Assembly (NCBI GenBank): GCA_012520255.1 | Contig: JAAYOQ010000003.1 | Span: forward strand, 1-64,000 | Length of the DNA stretch: 64,000 nt | Reading direction: 5' to 3' | From: Erysipelotrichia bacterium | GTDB lineage: Bacteria > Bacillota_I > Bacilli_A > Erysipelotrichales > Erysipelotrichaceae | Shown here: positions 26,871-36,491 of the stretch, piece by piece | Layout: every line of letters begins with the position of its first letter | How positions within the stretch are numbered: the stretch's first letter is position 1 | Made by a program: the position numbers and the translations under genes | The notes under the pieces: generated by a model | Told to the model about the DNA's origin: nothing | Databases searched by the model: none | Seen by the model: the letters and a program-made list of their open reading frames with translations, nothing else

Positions 26871-29378
26871 TTACCTATAATCTAAAGTTCCGCCTTGCTC
26901 TGCAACATATGCAGCCCATTCAGCGTCATCCATAGCATAAGTGTAATACTGAACTCCACCACGGCCAACACCGTAAATGTATTCTTCAGTGTAATATTTA
27001 ATTCTCATACCCTTCAATGATGCAGAAGCATCTAAGTTGATTGGAATCATATTGTATTGTTGTAATACGATACCTTCAAGTGCTGCTAAAATATCTAAAC
27101 GTACTTTTGCATCAGCATTTGTTCCAGCATTAACTGTTACAGTTTCATCACTACCAACAACATTAACTTCAACATCTTCACCTGATAATGCACTGTACCA
27201 AGAAACAGCATCAGTTACTAAATCCTGACCATCAATGTTAACTACTACATCAACTACTGAATAATCGAATGCAGCGTCATACTGATATCTAGGAGCAACA
27301 TAAGCTTCGATTAATCCATAAGGGTCTAATGCAGAACCTGTCCATCCAACACCGAATAATAAGTCAATAGAGTTATTCTTCAAGTATGATGAGAATGCAG
27401 AAGAACCTAATGGTTGTGATTGTGAGAATACTAAGTGACCTTCTAATTTAGTTCCAACAACAGCATCTGTCCATACTTGTGATAACAATACGAAACCATT
27501 GTTGTAGTATTTAGAAGAACCTGAACCAGGCTGTCCAATGATAATCTGGATTTCCCAATTGTCTCTGTCTGCAGGGATATAACCAGCTTCAACAGCTTTG
27601 TCATATGCAATGTTGAACAATTCTTTAGCACCAGCTAAATCATAACCAGTAATAGATTCGATAGCTTCATCAATTGTAGCATATTCTTTACCTTCACCGA
27701 TATCATTTGTCAAGCCCCAGAAATCAACGATAACCTGTTTAGCTTCATCAGTTGTTCTGTAAGCAACACCATTTTCTGGGTCAGAAATAATCATGTTACC
27801 ATATAATGCTTTAGCAGGAGCACCTGTTGGGTCTAATGCTAAGCTATAAGCAGCTCTATCTAATGAGAATGATAATGCCTGACGGAATTCTTTAACACAG
27901 ATAATTCTCTTAACAACAGTATTACCTGGAGTTGCAGGGCTAGCATTTGCTTCAGCAGTTGCTAATGCTTCTTCATTTGGATTTAATGCGATAAACCAAG
28001 TTGAGTCACCTTCTGTATAGTAAGTGAAATCTGAACCCTGGTAATCAGCCATATCCTCTGCCTGTAAGCCATAACCATCTAATTCACCCTTTAAGAACAT
28101 TTCTAAACGAGTTGCAGCTTCAGATACCTGTTTGTAAGAAACAGCTGTAGTCATATATTGACCTTCATGCTCTTTTTCATAATAACCATGCCAATGAGAG
28201 TTTCTTGTTAATTTCATTTCTGAACCATCAATGAATGTAGTTAAAGCATAAGGGCCATGTCCTACGTAAGTGTCAACTGATGTTCCATAAGTATTAGTGT
28301 AAACTCCACCTTCCATAGATTCACATGCTAAATATGTAGGAACGTGAACTAAGAAGAAGTTTGTACATAATGCATAGTTCAAGTAGAATCCAGTTAATGG
28401 TTTGTCTAAAACGATAACTAAAGTCTTGTCATTTTTAGCAAAGAAACCAACTTCTGAGAAGTCAAGTTCAGGGAATACGTATCCATAATACAACATTTCC
28501 TGTATTTCCTGGTAAGCATAATCGCCTTCATCTACTGCATAAGCTTCAGCATTTTCATAACCATGTAATTCAGCAACTAAGTTAGCTGCACTCATGTATA
28601 ACTCAGGAGTTAATTTAACATTGCCATCAGCATCTGCTGCAGCTTCTAACGCTAAGTAATCATCTACATTAACTGTAATGTAACCATAAGAATAGTATAG
28701 GCTAAGTGCTGAACCCCAGTTAGCGCCATCTTTGATATTCAAGACAATGTCTTTTCCATCCAGCTGGTAGTAACCATCTACTACTTCAAAGCTGTCTAAA
28801 GCGACATATTCTTCATCAAGATAATCAGCTGATACCATATTAGAGTAGCCATATGTACCACCTTTCAGATAGTTTTCTGCATTATGGATTTTTAAATTTC
28901 CTGAATACATACTGTCTGCTCTATAGTTAGCAGCTGCTGGGTTAAGTAACAACTTAACTGATTCAACGAAATCGTTAGCAGTGATTGGATCACCATTGTC
29001 ATACTTTAACCAGGTTTTTAATTCGATTTCGTAGACTTGATGTTCTGCACCTTCTTCGATTCCATATTTACCAATGTAACTGCTTGTTACATCTTTTGGA
29101 GCAGCATTGGCCATTCCATTAACGATTTTGTATCCATCTTTACTTTCATTATAGTCAAATACATATAATGCATCTTCCGCATAATTCATAACATAAGTAG
29201 CATCATTAGATTGATATGTATGATTGTTCCAACCTGTCGGCATTGAGTTAACAGCGGTACGATAAGTATAATCTGCTGTATCGTTCAAATATGACTTGTC
29301 ATGTTTGTCACCACAACCAACTAATGAAAGTACTAATGTTAAGACTAGTAAATAGATACTAAGTTTTTTAATACTCAT
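26871..29378 (-). CDS. oppA: Oligopeptide-binding lipoprotein OppA, enlarged
   Basis: 835 residues, against about 540-600 for typical OppA. The signal peptide ends in a lipobox LVGC (Cys about 22). SBP_bac_5 landmarks are ITANDFVESVKLLLNP, FFLVHVPTYL, YVGHGPYALTTFIDG and the central KEFRQALSFSLDRAAY; the sequence ends with MIPINLDASASLKG. Several stretches, for example residues about 165-300, are longer than usual and rich in Tyr, Asp and Ala. It captures peptides outside the cell for OppB-C-D-F. GAAGGGAGAG lies 7 nt before the ATG. A 20-bp palindrome lies upstream of its promoter. Confidence 0.93.
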   Translation of the reverse strand: MSIKKLSIYLLVLTLVLSLVGCGDKHDKSYLNDTADYTYRTAVNSMPTGWNNHTYQSNDATYVMNYAEDALYVFDYNESKDGYKIVNGMANAAPKDVTSSYIGKYGIEEGAEHQVYEIELKTWLKYDNGDPITANDFVESVKLLLNPAAANYRADSMYSGNLKIHNAENYLKGGTYGYSNMVSADYLDEEYVALDSFEVVDGYYQLDGKDIVLNIKDGANWGSALSLYYSYGYITVNVDDYLALEAAADADGNVKLTPELYMSAANLVAELHGYENAEAYAVDEGDYAYQEIQEMLYYGYVFPELDFSEVGFFAKNDKTLVIVLDKPLTGFYLNYALCTNFFLVHVPTYLACESMEGGVYTNTYGTSVDTYVGHGPYALTTFIDGSEMKLTRNSHWHGYYEKEHEGQYMTTAVSYKQVSEAATRLEMFLKGELDGYGLQAEDMADYQGSDFTYYTEGDSTWFIALNPNEEALATAEANASPATPGNTVVKRIICVKEFRQALSFSLDRAAYSLALDPTGAPAKALYGNMIISDPENGVAYRTTDEAKQVIVDFWGLTNDIGEGKEYATIDEAIESITGYDLAGAKELFNIAYDKAVEAGYIPADRDNWEIQIIIGQPGSGSSKYYNNGFVLLSQVWTDAVVGTKLEGHLVFSQSQPLGSSAFSSYLKNNSIDLLFGVGWTGSALDPYGLIEAYVAPRYQYDAAFDYSVVDVVVNIDGQDLVTDAVSWYSALSGEDVEVNVVGSDETVTVNAGTNADAKVRLDILAALEGIVLQQYNMIPINLDASASLKGMRIKYYTEEYIYGVGRGGVQYYTYAMDDAEWAAYVAEQGGTLDYR

Positions 29379-29429
29379 TAAAAATCTCTCCCTTCTTTAG
29401 AGTCTGTAATAAAAAAACTCTACAGAACT

Positions 29430-29458
29430 ATTATTTCACATAAATTTCACTTTTGCAA
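29430..29458 (-). promoter_or_regulatory. Putative oppA promoter
   Basis: TTGCAA (29453-29458), 17-nt spacer, AATAAT (29430-29435). Both boxes deviate from consensus, so activation from the upstream palindrome is plausible. Confidence 0.4.
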
Positions 29459-29494
29459 GTAACATATCATATTTTTTTCAATTTGCTTACAATT

Positions 29495-29514
29495 TTATGA
29501 AAATATTTTCATAA
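29495..29514. promoter_or_regulatory. Perfect 20-bp palindrome upstream of oppA
   Basis: TTATGAAAATATTTTCATAA is an uninterrupted perfect palindrome, centred 46-47 bp upstream of the predicted oppA -35 box. The TGAAA...TTTCA core recurs before oppB and before the pyrophosphatase-like gene. It has no U tract or GC stem and does not look like a terminator. Confidence 0.6.
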
Positions 29515-29526
29515 CGGTTAAAACCA

Positions 29527-29550
29527 AATAAAAAACCGGCTTACCAGTCC
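29527..29550 (-). terminator. Terminator of pyrR
   Basis: On the minus strand GGACTGG pairs with CCGGTTT (7 bp with wobbles) over a TAAG loop, followed by T residues, about 30 nt after the pyrR stop. Confidence 0.55.
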
Positions 29551-29581
29551 TTTATCCCTAATATAATTTTAAAACTTAAAA

Positions 29582-30118
29582 TTACATATCTTTTATTACA
29601 ACGATGTCTTTTCCATCAATTTCTTTTACTTTGACACTGACAATCTCACTTCTTGAAGTAGGAATATTTTTACCGACAAAATTTGCTTTAATAGGTAGTT
29701 CAGTATGACCTCTATCAATCAATTCACATAGTTGTATTTTGGCAGGTCTTCCTAATTCAACTAATGCATCTAGAGCTGCTCTGGCAGTTCTTCCGGTAAA
29801 GATTACATCATCAACCAGAACGACTATCTTATCTTCAATTGAAAAAGGTACGTCAGTTTTATTAATTATAGGATCAATATTAATTTTACTTAAATCATCA
29901 CGATATAAAGTAATATCCAACTGACCAACTTCTATTTTCTGGTTTTCAAATTTTTCAATGTTTTGAGCAATTCTTTCAGCCAGAGGTACCCCCCTTGTTT
30001 TTATTCCAATCAGACATAAATTATCTACCCCACCATTTTTTTCAATAATCTGATGGGCTAATCTTTTTAAAGTTCTATTCATGTCTTCACTACTCATTAT
30101 TTTAGCTTTATAATCCAT
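29582..30118 (-). CDS. pyrR: PyrR: pyrimidine attenuator protein / uracil phosphoribosyltransferase
   Basis: 178 residues, normal length. The PRPP-binding motif [17 protein letters not shown] lies near residues 93-109, and the basic segment [13 protein letters not shown] near 42-54 is typical of PyrR. In Bacillota it binds pyr leader RNA in response to UMP and has weak uracil phosphoribosyltransferase activity. Here it stands alone with no pyr genes next to it, so its RNA targets must be elsewhere. AGGGG lies 7 nt before the ATG. Confidence 0.93.
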   Translation of the reverse strand: MDYKAKIMSSEDMNRTLKRLAHQIIEKNGGVDNLCLIGIKTRGVPLAERIAQNIEKFENQKIEVGQLDITLYRDDLSKINIDPIINKTDVPFSIEDKIVVLVDDVIFTGRTARAALDALVELGRPAKIQLCELIDRGHTELPIKANFVGKNIPTSRSEIVSVKVKEIDGKDIVVIKDM

Positions 30119-30235
30119 AAATTACCCCTTTATTTTATTTTATCATATTTGATAAGGAAAAGAGAGGAATTACCTTTCTTAATCAATCAACATTTTTTAA
30201 ATATACTTTCATACATCTTATTAAAACAGCCTATT

Positions 30236-30262
30236 AAAAAGAAACTTTTTTTTCAAGTTTCC
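30236..30262 (-). terminator. Terminator of the CNNM/CorC gene
   Basis: GAAACTT (30241-30247) pairs with AAGTTTC (30255-30261), with a T run on the minus strand. Confidence 0.65.
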
Positions 30263-30315
30263 TTTCTTATTTTAAATATCATTCATTACTTTTATAATTT
30301 TTATTGTTTTCAAGT

Positions 30316-31698
30316 TTAAGCATCTAAATCTTTTTCTCTATCAACAACAATTTCGATTTTTTCGATAGATTGCTCATCCATTTCCACAATTGTAAAAGTG
30401 ACATTATCTAATATGACTGTTGGTTTTTCATCAATTTCTGGAACATAACCTAACAAGTCCATAACAAGACCACCAATGGTATCATTATGAGTATCATCAA
30501 GATAAATTTTAATCATCTTGCTTACATCATCGATAATAGCTGCTCCATCAACAATATAATGATTTTCTTTTATTTCAGTAATTTCTTCTTCCTCATCATC
30601 ATATTCATCCTGGATATTACCCACAATATATTCTAATAAATCTTCCATAGTGATAATTCCATAAGTTCCACCATATTCATCCAACACTATAGCAATATGA
30701 ACCTTTTGTTTTTGAAAAAGTGGCAATAATTCATCGCACATCATATTTTCATACACGAATAATACTTTTCTTAAATAATCAGAAATTGCAAACTCCCGTT
30801 TGTCATCAGCTAATAACCTTAAAAGGTCTTTAACATAGATGATTCCTTCAATATCATCAATATCTTCATCATATACAGGAATACGGGAATAGCCTGTTTG
30901 CAAGAAGGTATTGACAACCGTTTCTAAATTATCATCAATTGATAAAGAAACCATATCAGTTCTATGGGTCATAACTTCCCCCACCGTTCGATCATTAAAA
31001 TCAAAGATATTATTGATCATATCCTTTTCATCATATTCAATAAATCCTTTTTCAGTACCGGCATCTACCATTATTCTTATCTCTTCTTCAGTAAATTCCT
31101 GTTGGCCATCACTTTCTTTAATGCCTAAAGAATTAGCAATGGCATCAACTGTTTTTGAAACAACCCAGACCAGGGGTTTAAAAACCTTATAGAAAAAACT
31201 GATTGGGCCAACCACCGCAAAAGAAATCTTTTCCGGATCTTTCATGGCAATTCTTTTCGGCAATAATTCACCAAAAACTAAAGTAACAAAAGATAATAAT
31301 AACGTAATAACAAAAATACTTACCAATCTTACTGTGGAAGAAGAAATCGAAACATTTCTCATCCAGTAGACAATATAATCAGCAAAAGTATCCGCAGCTA
31401 CCGCACTTGAAAGAAATCCAGATAAAGTTACACCAATCTGAATTGTTGATAAGAATTTTGTCGGTTTGACTGTCAGATTATATAAAGCCTTGGCTTTCTT
31501 ATTGCCATCATTAGCTAATTTTTCTAATTTAGCATCATTAAATGATACTATCGCTAACTCACTGGCCGCAAAAAAAGCATTAAGCATAATTAAAATAATT
31601 AATAATAAAATATATCCTAAAACAGAATCTCTGTTTTCCATTGTTGCAGTTGTACTGTTTACTGCCAGATTTACTAAGTGACACAATCGATCGTCCAT
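30316..31698 (-). CDS. CNNM/CorC (hemolysin-family) membrane protein
   Basis: 460 residues. An N-terminal DUF21 (CNNM) domain has about four membrane helices, beginning LNAFFAASELAIVSF. A CBS pair follows (about 215-340: VMTHRTDMVSL, ARIPVYD-like SRIPVYDEDIDDIEG, IVLDEYGGTYGIIT). A CorC/HlyC C-terminal domain contains NDTIGGLVMDLLG. Family members take part in Mg2+ or Co2+ efflux or homeostasis; haemolytic activity is not implied. The start is uncertain: ATG at 31698 has GAGGGAG 14 nt upstream, while a GTG at 31713 is too close to it. Alone on its transcript. Confidence 0.9.
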   Translation of the reverse strand: MDDRLCHLVNLAVNSTTATMENRDSVLGYILLLIILIMLNAFFAASELAIVSFNDAKLEKLANDGNKKAKALYNLTVKPTKFLSTIQIGVTLSGFLSSAVAADTFADYIVYWMRNVSISSSTVRLVSIFVITLLLSFVTLVFGELLPKRIAMKDPEKISFAVVGPISFFYKVFKPLVWVVSKTVDAIANSLGIKESDGQQEFTEEEIRIMVDAGTEKGFIEYDEKDMINNIFDFNDRTVGEVMTHRTDMVSLSIDDNLETVVNTFLQTGYSRIPVYDEDIDDIEGIIYVKDLLRLLADDKREFAISDYLRKVLFVYENMMCDELLPLFQKQKVHIAIVLDEYGGTYGIITMEDLLEYIVGNIQDEYDDEEEEITEIKENHYIVDGAAIIDDVSKMIKIYLDDTHNDTIGGLVMDLLGYVPEIDEKPTVILDNVTFTIVEMDEQSIEKIEIVVDREKDLDA

Positions 31699-31838
31699 AT
31701 GGTCAAATATCACTCCCTCTTTTATCCATATAATACAAAGTATGTTAGCATTTGTACAGATTTATGTCAAGAATGCTTAAACAACTGTCTTTTCACCATT
31801 AATATAATAAAAATCTCTAAATAATTCAAATAAAACTA

Positions 31839-33284
31839 TTATTCAGCTTCGATGGCAGTTAAGTCTGCTCCCTTTGTTTCCTGAACTCTAGTCATCAAAA
31901 GATATAATCCTAAAACCATAAACGGAAGACAAATACAAATACATAATATTCCCAGATTTGCAGCACCGACAAATAGCTGACCAACAACAACTATCACCAT
32001 TGACAATACTGTTCCAAGAGCTCCTAATAAACTCATAAACCCCATTACCGAAGCTCTTAAATTTGTTGGCGTACTTTCTGCCGGCATTACCAGATACAAA
32101 GTATCCGATATTGACCATAATCCACCTATAAAAAGACCATAGGCACATCCAATAACAATCGGTGAAAAACCAAATCTGGCACCTAAAACAAAGATTGTCA
32201 ACCCGATTGCAGCCATCCCGCCAAACACAAGACAGGATCTCTTTCTTCCGATGTAATCGTTGATAAAGCCACCTATAAAGGTAATCAGACCATTAACAAA
32301 TGGAAAGAGCACATAAATGAAGTCTAAATTGGCATCTGTTAAAACATTTGTTTCTACTCCAGCTTGTAAAATAGTTGTGTAATAATTAGTTACACTTGTT
32401 GAAGCACTAAAAATTACAGCCGCAATAGTTATATTCCTGGTCTGTTTATTGGTGAAAATATATTTAATCGCTTTTCTTACTCCCCCACTTTGTTTTTCTT
32501 TTTTCTTTTGCTCTTTTTCTATTAATTCTTTTTCAAATCTTTCGCTTTTTCTCTGTTCATCAGTTTTTCTTAAATATTCTAATCTTTTAGTCGTATATAC
32601 TGGAGTTTCATGAACAAAAAAGATTGCTCCAACTCCTACTGCTAAGGCAATGATTATTGGAATATAATAAACATATCGCCAGCTCGTTACGATTTGAGGG
32701 TTATAAAACCAACTTCTGAAGACTCCAATCAAAGAACAGGAAACCAAAGCAATGGCCTTAGTAATCGAACAAAGTTTTGCTCTATGTTTTACCGGAGCAC
32801 ATTCTATGATATACATTACCTGAACATCATTAGGAGTAAAAAAAGTGATAATCATAAAAGCTATCGCATAAATTAGTGGATTAGGAGCAATACAGGCCAT
32901 AAATAAACCAAACCCCATACCTAAAGTATTCAAAATTAAAAATAACTTTCTACCATACCTGTCAGCTAATGATTTATAAAAGGGGGAAATCACTAATATG
33001 GCCATAGCTGGAGCCATAATAGCTGTCAGATTAGCAAGTGAGGATGCATAATTATCGTCAGTTACTCCCGTTAATTTGTATAAGTCAATAATTGCATACG
33101 GCTGCATTGCGCTGGTCATTGATGATGTTATCTCATCAACAATATAAATAATCGTTAAAACAACGACTAAAAACACTAAATAGTATTTACCCTGATGATA
33201 TCTTTGGGCTAATTCTAATTTAGATAATTCAGCCGCTTCTCTTAGCTTTCTTTTAGAAAAAGCATCTACTGATTCATTTCTCAT
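31839..33284 (-). CDS. MFS transporter, probably sugar-related
   Basis: 481 residues with about 12 membrane helices and a long charged central loop (about 230-265, rich in Lys/Glu: KKKEKQSGG). The cytoplasmic loop 2-3 signature SLADRYGRKLF (near 107-117) and its repeat FINDYIGRKRS (near 340) place it in the major facilitator superfamily. The substrate is not shown by the sequence. It is divergent from a GH36-like alpha-galactosidase gene 127 nt away, which suggests uptake of an alpha-galactoside. GGAGA lies upstream of the ATG. Confidence 0.85.
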   Translation of the reverse strand: MRNESVDAFSKRKLREAAELSKLELAQRYHQGKYYLVFLVVVLTIIYIVDEITSSMTSAMQPYAIIDLYKLTGVTDDNYASSLANLTAIMAPAMAILVISPFYKSLADRYGRKLFLILNTLGMGFGLFMACIAPNPLIYAIAFMIITFFTPNDVQVMYIIECAPVKHRAKLCSITKAIALVSCSLIGVFRSWFYNPQIVTSWRYVYYIPIIIALAVGVGAIFFVHETPVYTTKRLEYLRKTDEQRKSERFEKELIEKEQKKKEKQSGGVRKAIKYIFTNKQTRNITIAAVIFSASTSVTNYYTTILQAGVETNVLTDANLDFIYVLFPFVNGLITFIGGFINDYIGRKRSCLVFGGMAAIGLTIFVLGARFGFSPIVIGCAYGLFIGGLWSISDTLYLVMPAESTPTNLRASVMGFMSLLGALGTVLSMVIVVVGQLFVGAANLGILCICICLPFMVLGLYLLMTRVQETKGADLTAIEAE

Positions 33285-33361
33285 AATCTGTCTCCATTTT
33301 AAATCTATCTTTATTATACATAATTAAAGCTCTTTTAGTTGTCTGTTTTAAAAAAATAAAC

Positions 33362-33390
33362 TTGTTTACTGCCTCTATTTATTAGATAAT
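33362..33390 (+). promoter_or_regulatory. Promoter of the GH36-like gene
   Basis: TTGTTT (33362-33367), 17-nt spacer, GATAAT (33385-33390), about 20 nt before the start codon. Confidence 0.5.
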
Positions 33391-33411
33391 AACTTTATCA
33401 GAGGAATTATT

Positions 33412-35433
33412 ATGTCAAATATCAATATTACAGAAATCATTAAAAAACAGCTTATGAAACAACCAAAAGTTATCCAAAGTTTTGCTTGTGGTCGTGTTTC
33501 TTTTGATTTATATGATAATAATGCGGTGATGTATAAACTTGATGATGTTAATATTAACTGGTTTTTTGCCAGTGGAAAAACTAAAGATGGCAGATATTTC
33601 TCTTCTAAAAGTGCCAAAAACACCTCATTTAGAATCGGAGCTACAAAAAAAGGATATAACATATCTTTGAGTTTTTTTGAAAATAATGTTACCTTTATTC
33701 AACATTTGATTACCGACCTGGAAAATCCTTTCTTTATTTGTCAATTAGAAGTGATAGATGAAAAGAAAGAAACTGAAACAAACTATTTAGTTCCTTTAGA
33801 TTTTAATTATCCATCTGATTTATGCCTGCCACTTTTCTCTTCTTTGGAAACAAAAATGCTTTTGTGTCCTTACGACAATGACATGTGGGTTAGATATGAA
33901 ACAACTTATTTAAAAAGTGGTCGAACAAGTTATGATATTAGCGCTATTTTTGATCCTGATTCACTAAATGGATTAGTTATAGGTTCTATTGATAACAATA
34001 TTTGGAAAAATGGCATTAAATGTAGTGAATATGATGCCAGATGTCTGAGATGCATAAGTGGAATAGCCGATGGGGGAACCCATGATAGCACCAATCACGG
34101 ATATCTTTCTGGCAAAGCAGTTACATCAGATAGATTTGTCTGTGGTTATTTTAAGGATATCAGAGATGGACTGATTTACTATGGCAAACTGGCTCAGAAT
34201 AAAGAAGGCATCTATAAATATAATGGTTCAACCCCTTTTGGCTGGAATTCATACAGCGCTCTGGCAATGGATGTTTCTTTAAATCACTTTGAAGAGACTG
34301 CTGATTTTTTTTATAGTGAACTGAAAAACTTTACCGATAGTGAGGGTGTAGTCTTTATAAATCTGGATGGTAATTTCGGATTAAACAAATACAGATTAAA
34401 AAGACTTATTAAAAAATTACATAGCCGCAATCAAAAGGCTGGCACTTATATGTTCCCACTATGCCATTTAGATATGATGAATATGTTACCTTTAAAAGGA
34501 TCATTTTTAAAATTTAGAAAAGATATCGTTTTAAAACTACCCGATAATTCCAACTATCATCCAATTGATGGCAAATTACCAATTGACATCACTATTCCAG
34601 AAGCTGAAAAAGACTTCAGATTACAGTTAAGAGAGCTAATCAATATGGGTTTTGACTACATTAAGTTTGATTTTTTATCACATGGAGCAGTTGAAGGTCA
34701 AAGATATAACCAGGATATAAAAACCGGTCGACAGGCATTGTCTTATTTTTATCAAATATTAAAAGAAGAATTGGATCCGATAAAAATTGGAAGAGAAATA
34801 TTTGTTGATTTTTCCATTTCTCCATTATTTCCTTGTAACTATGCCCATGGAAGAAGATGTTGTTGTGATGCCTTTGGGCATATTGAAGATGTTAAATATG
34901 TCTTAAATGCTTTAACCTATGGTTTTTGGATAAACAATTTCTTGTATCAGTTTTCCGATCCTGATCATACTGTCCTATATAGTTCAGCTGTTGATAAAAA
35001 AGGAATTTTAACTTTCTATGAAGCTAAAAGCAGATATAATGCTTCTGTTATTTCTGGAACCATTATGCTTTTATCCGATAATTATGGACCAGATAATGAT
35101 CCAGAAATTGAAGCTGCAAAACAAAGGACTATACAACTGGCCAATAATGATAATCTTAATCAGATTGCCAGACTCAATAAATCTTTTTTACCATTGACCT
35201 TTAAGGAAGATAATAATCTGTATTTTCTATTTCATAATGGTCGCACTTATGGAGCTATCTTCAACTTTGAAAATAAAATTAAAACTTTTAAAATCGATCC
35301 TGAATCTTTCAATTTTCAAACTTCAGGTGTTCTGATAAATTTAAACAATAATACTACTTCCACTTTCCATGATTCCATCACATTAACATTAGATAGATAT
35401 GACTCGATTGTTTTTGAACTGATAAAAATATAA
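33412..35433 (+). CDS. Alpha-galactosidase-like glycoside hydrolase (GH36 / clan GH-D type)
   Basis: 673 residues, no signal peptide, so intracellular. The N-terminal half is a beta-rich region. The barrel begins with the clan GH-D motif FGWNSYSALA (about 277-286). FINLDGNFG follows, and DYIKFDFLSHGA holds the likely nucleophile Asp near residue 420. A C-terminal beta domain ends the protein. Overall divergence from typical GH36 enzymes (720-750 residues) is considerable, so substrate specificity is open. AGAGGAA lies before the ATG. The MFS gene is divergently transcribed and could import the glycoside. Confidence 0.75.
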   Translation: MSNINITEIIKKQLMKQPKVIQSFACGRVSFDLYDNNAVMYKLDDVNINWFFASGKTKDGRYFSSKSAKNTSFRIGATKKGYNISLSFFENNVTFIQHLITDLENPFFICQLEVIDEKKETETNYLVPLDFNYPSDLCLPLFSSLETKMLLCPYDNDMWVRYETTYLKSGRTSYDISAIFDPDSLNGLVIGSIDNNIWKNGIKCSEYDARCLRCISGIADGGTHDSTNHGYLSGKAVTSDRFVCGYFKDIRDGLIYYGKLAQNKEGIYKYNGSTPFGWNSYSALAMDVSLNHFEETADFFYSELKNFTDSEGVVFINLDGNFGLNKYRLKRLIKKLHSRNQKAGTYMFPLCHLDMMNMLPLKGSFLKFRKDIVLKLPDNSNYHPIDGKLPIDITIPEAEKDFRLQLRELINMGFDYIKFDFLSHGAVEGQRYNQDIKTGRQALSYFYQILKEELDPIKIGREIFVDFSISPLFPCNYAHGRRCCCDAFGHIEDVKYVLNALTYGFWINNFLYQFSDPDHTVLYSSAVDKKGILTFYEAKSRYNASVISGTIMLLSDNYGPDNDPEIEAAKQRTIQLANNDNLNQIARLNKSFLPLTFKEDNNLYFLFHNGRTYGAIFNFENKIKTFKIDPESFNFQTSGVLINLNNNTTSTFHDSITLTLDRYDSIVFELIKI

Positions 35434-35461
35434 CTTCATCTCAGCGCAATAAAACCACCAA

Positions 35462-35488
35462 AAAACAGAATTTTTACAATTCTGTTTT
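35462..35488. terminator. Bidirectional terminator
   Basis: AAAACAGAATT (35462-35472) pairs perfectly with AATTCTGTTTT (35478-35488). It serves the convergent glycosidase gene and nucleoside permease operon. Confidence 0.8.
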
Positions 35489-35496
35489 CTGATGAC

Positions 35497-36489
35497 TTAA
35501 TGTCCTTTTAATCTATTCTCCGCTTCAAGAGCAGCAAGACCAGCAAGACGTTTCTTTTCTTTTCTTGATTTATTGATTGAATAAATAACTACACCAATTA
35601 ATGTTGCTAAATACGGCCACATCTTCATCAGATTATCCGAAATACCGGTTGTTCTGGCAAAGTTAGATAGTCCATAGAAGAATCCAAACAGCAAACTGGT
35701 TAAAGCTGTAGGTATTGGATTTGCCTCACCCATACTGGAAGCAGCCAAACCAATAAATCCACGCCCGGCAGTAATGCCGTTGGCAAAATATGATACATAA
35801 ACACTACTCATGAAACAGCCAGCCATACCACCCAAACAGCCTGATATAACTAAGGCAATAGTTTTAATATTAACTGAAGAAATACCTACCGATTCTGCAG
35901 CATCAGCATTTTCGCCAACTGCTCTAATTCTTAAACCTAATTTTGTTTTAAACATCATAAATGATACTACAAAAATTAAAGCATAAGAGATATAGGTCAA
36001 GATATTCTGATTGGCAAATATTTGGCCTACAAAAGGAATGTTCTCAATGAAATCAGGCAAATCAACAGTCGGTAATAAACCGGATTGTAATGAGTTGGTT
36101 GAACTTCTATCCTGATTAGGAGTAACTATTGGTAAAAAGAAAGCTGTTACTCCTGAACCTAACAGGTTCATCGCTATCCCAACCAAGACAATATTGACCT
36201 TTAATTTCAAATTAAAGAAAGCAACTAAATATCCCAATACTCCACCAACAACAATTGCGACAAGCAGACCTAACCAGGGATTTGGTCCACCAATATAAGC
36301 AGCGGCTAAAGTTCCAATAAATGAAGAAAGCAACATGATTCCTTCCATACCCATCTGAGTAGAATTGGCTTTAGCAGCAATTGAACAACCTAAGGCAGCT
36401 AATAGAATAGGTGGAGTAACAGCAATTACATTATTGTAAAAACCAGGGTTAATTATTACATCAAAAAGTGCTTTTAAAATATCATTCAT
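35497..36489 (-). CDS. nupQ: Nucleoside ABC transporter permease (NupQ-like)
   Basis: 330 residues with eight to ten membrane segments. ALGCSIAAKANSTQMGMEGIMLLSSF near the N-terminus and GRGFIGLAASSMGEANPIPT near residue 245 are hallmarks of the BPD_transp_2 permeases paired with BMP-type binding proteins. It forms the channel with the preceding NupP-like subunit. Last gene of bmp-nupO-nupP-nupQ; its ATG lies 2 nt after the nupP stop, within reach of a GGAGG inside that gene's end. Confidence 0.9.
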   Translation of the reverse strand: MNDILKALFDVIINPGFYNNVIAVTPPILLAALGCSIAAKANSTQMGMEGIMLLSSFIGTLAAAYIGGPNPWLGLLVAIVVGGVLGYLVAFFNLKLKVNIVLVGIAMNLLGSGVTAFFLPIVTPNQDRSSTNSLQSGLLPTVDLPDFIENIPFVGQIFANQNILTYISYALIFVVSFMMFKTKLGLRIRAVGENADAAESVGISSVNIKTIALVISGCLGGMAGCFMSSVYVSYFANGITAGRGFIGLAASSMGEANPIPTALTSLLFGFFYGLSNFARTTGISDNLMKMWPYLATLIGVVIYSINKSRKEKKRLAGLAALEAENRLKGH

Positions 36490-36491
36490 AA

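Noticed and set aside
29495-29514. CodY box upstream of oppA
   Set aside because: The CodY consensus is ATTTTC-n-GAAAAT order; here the half-sites are in the opposite order (GAAAAT-ATTTTC), so it is a different motif.
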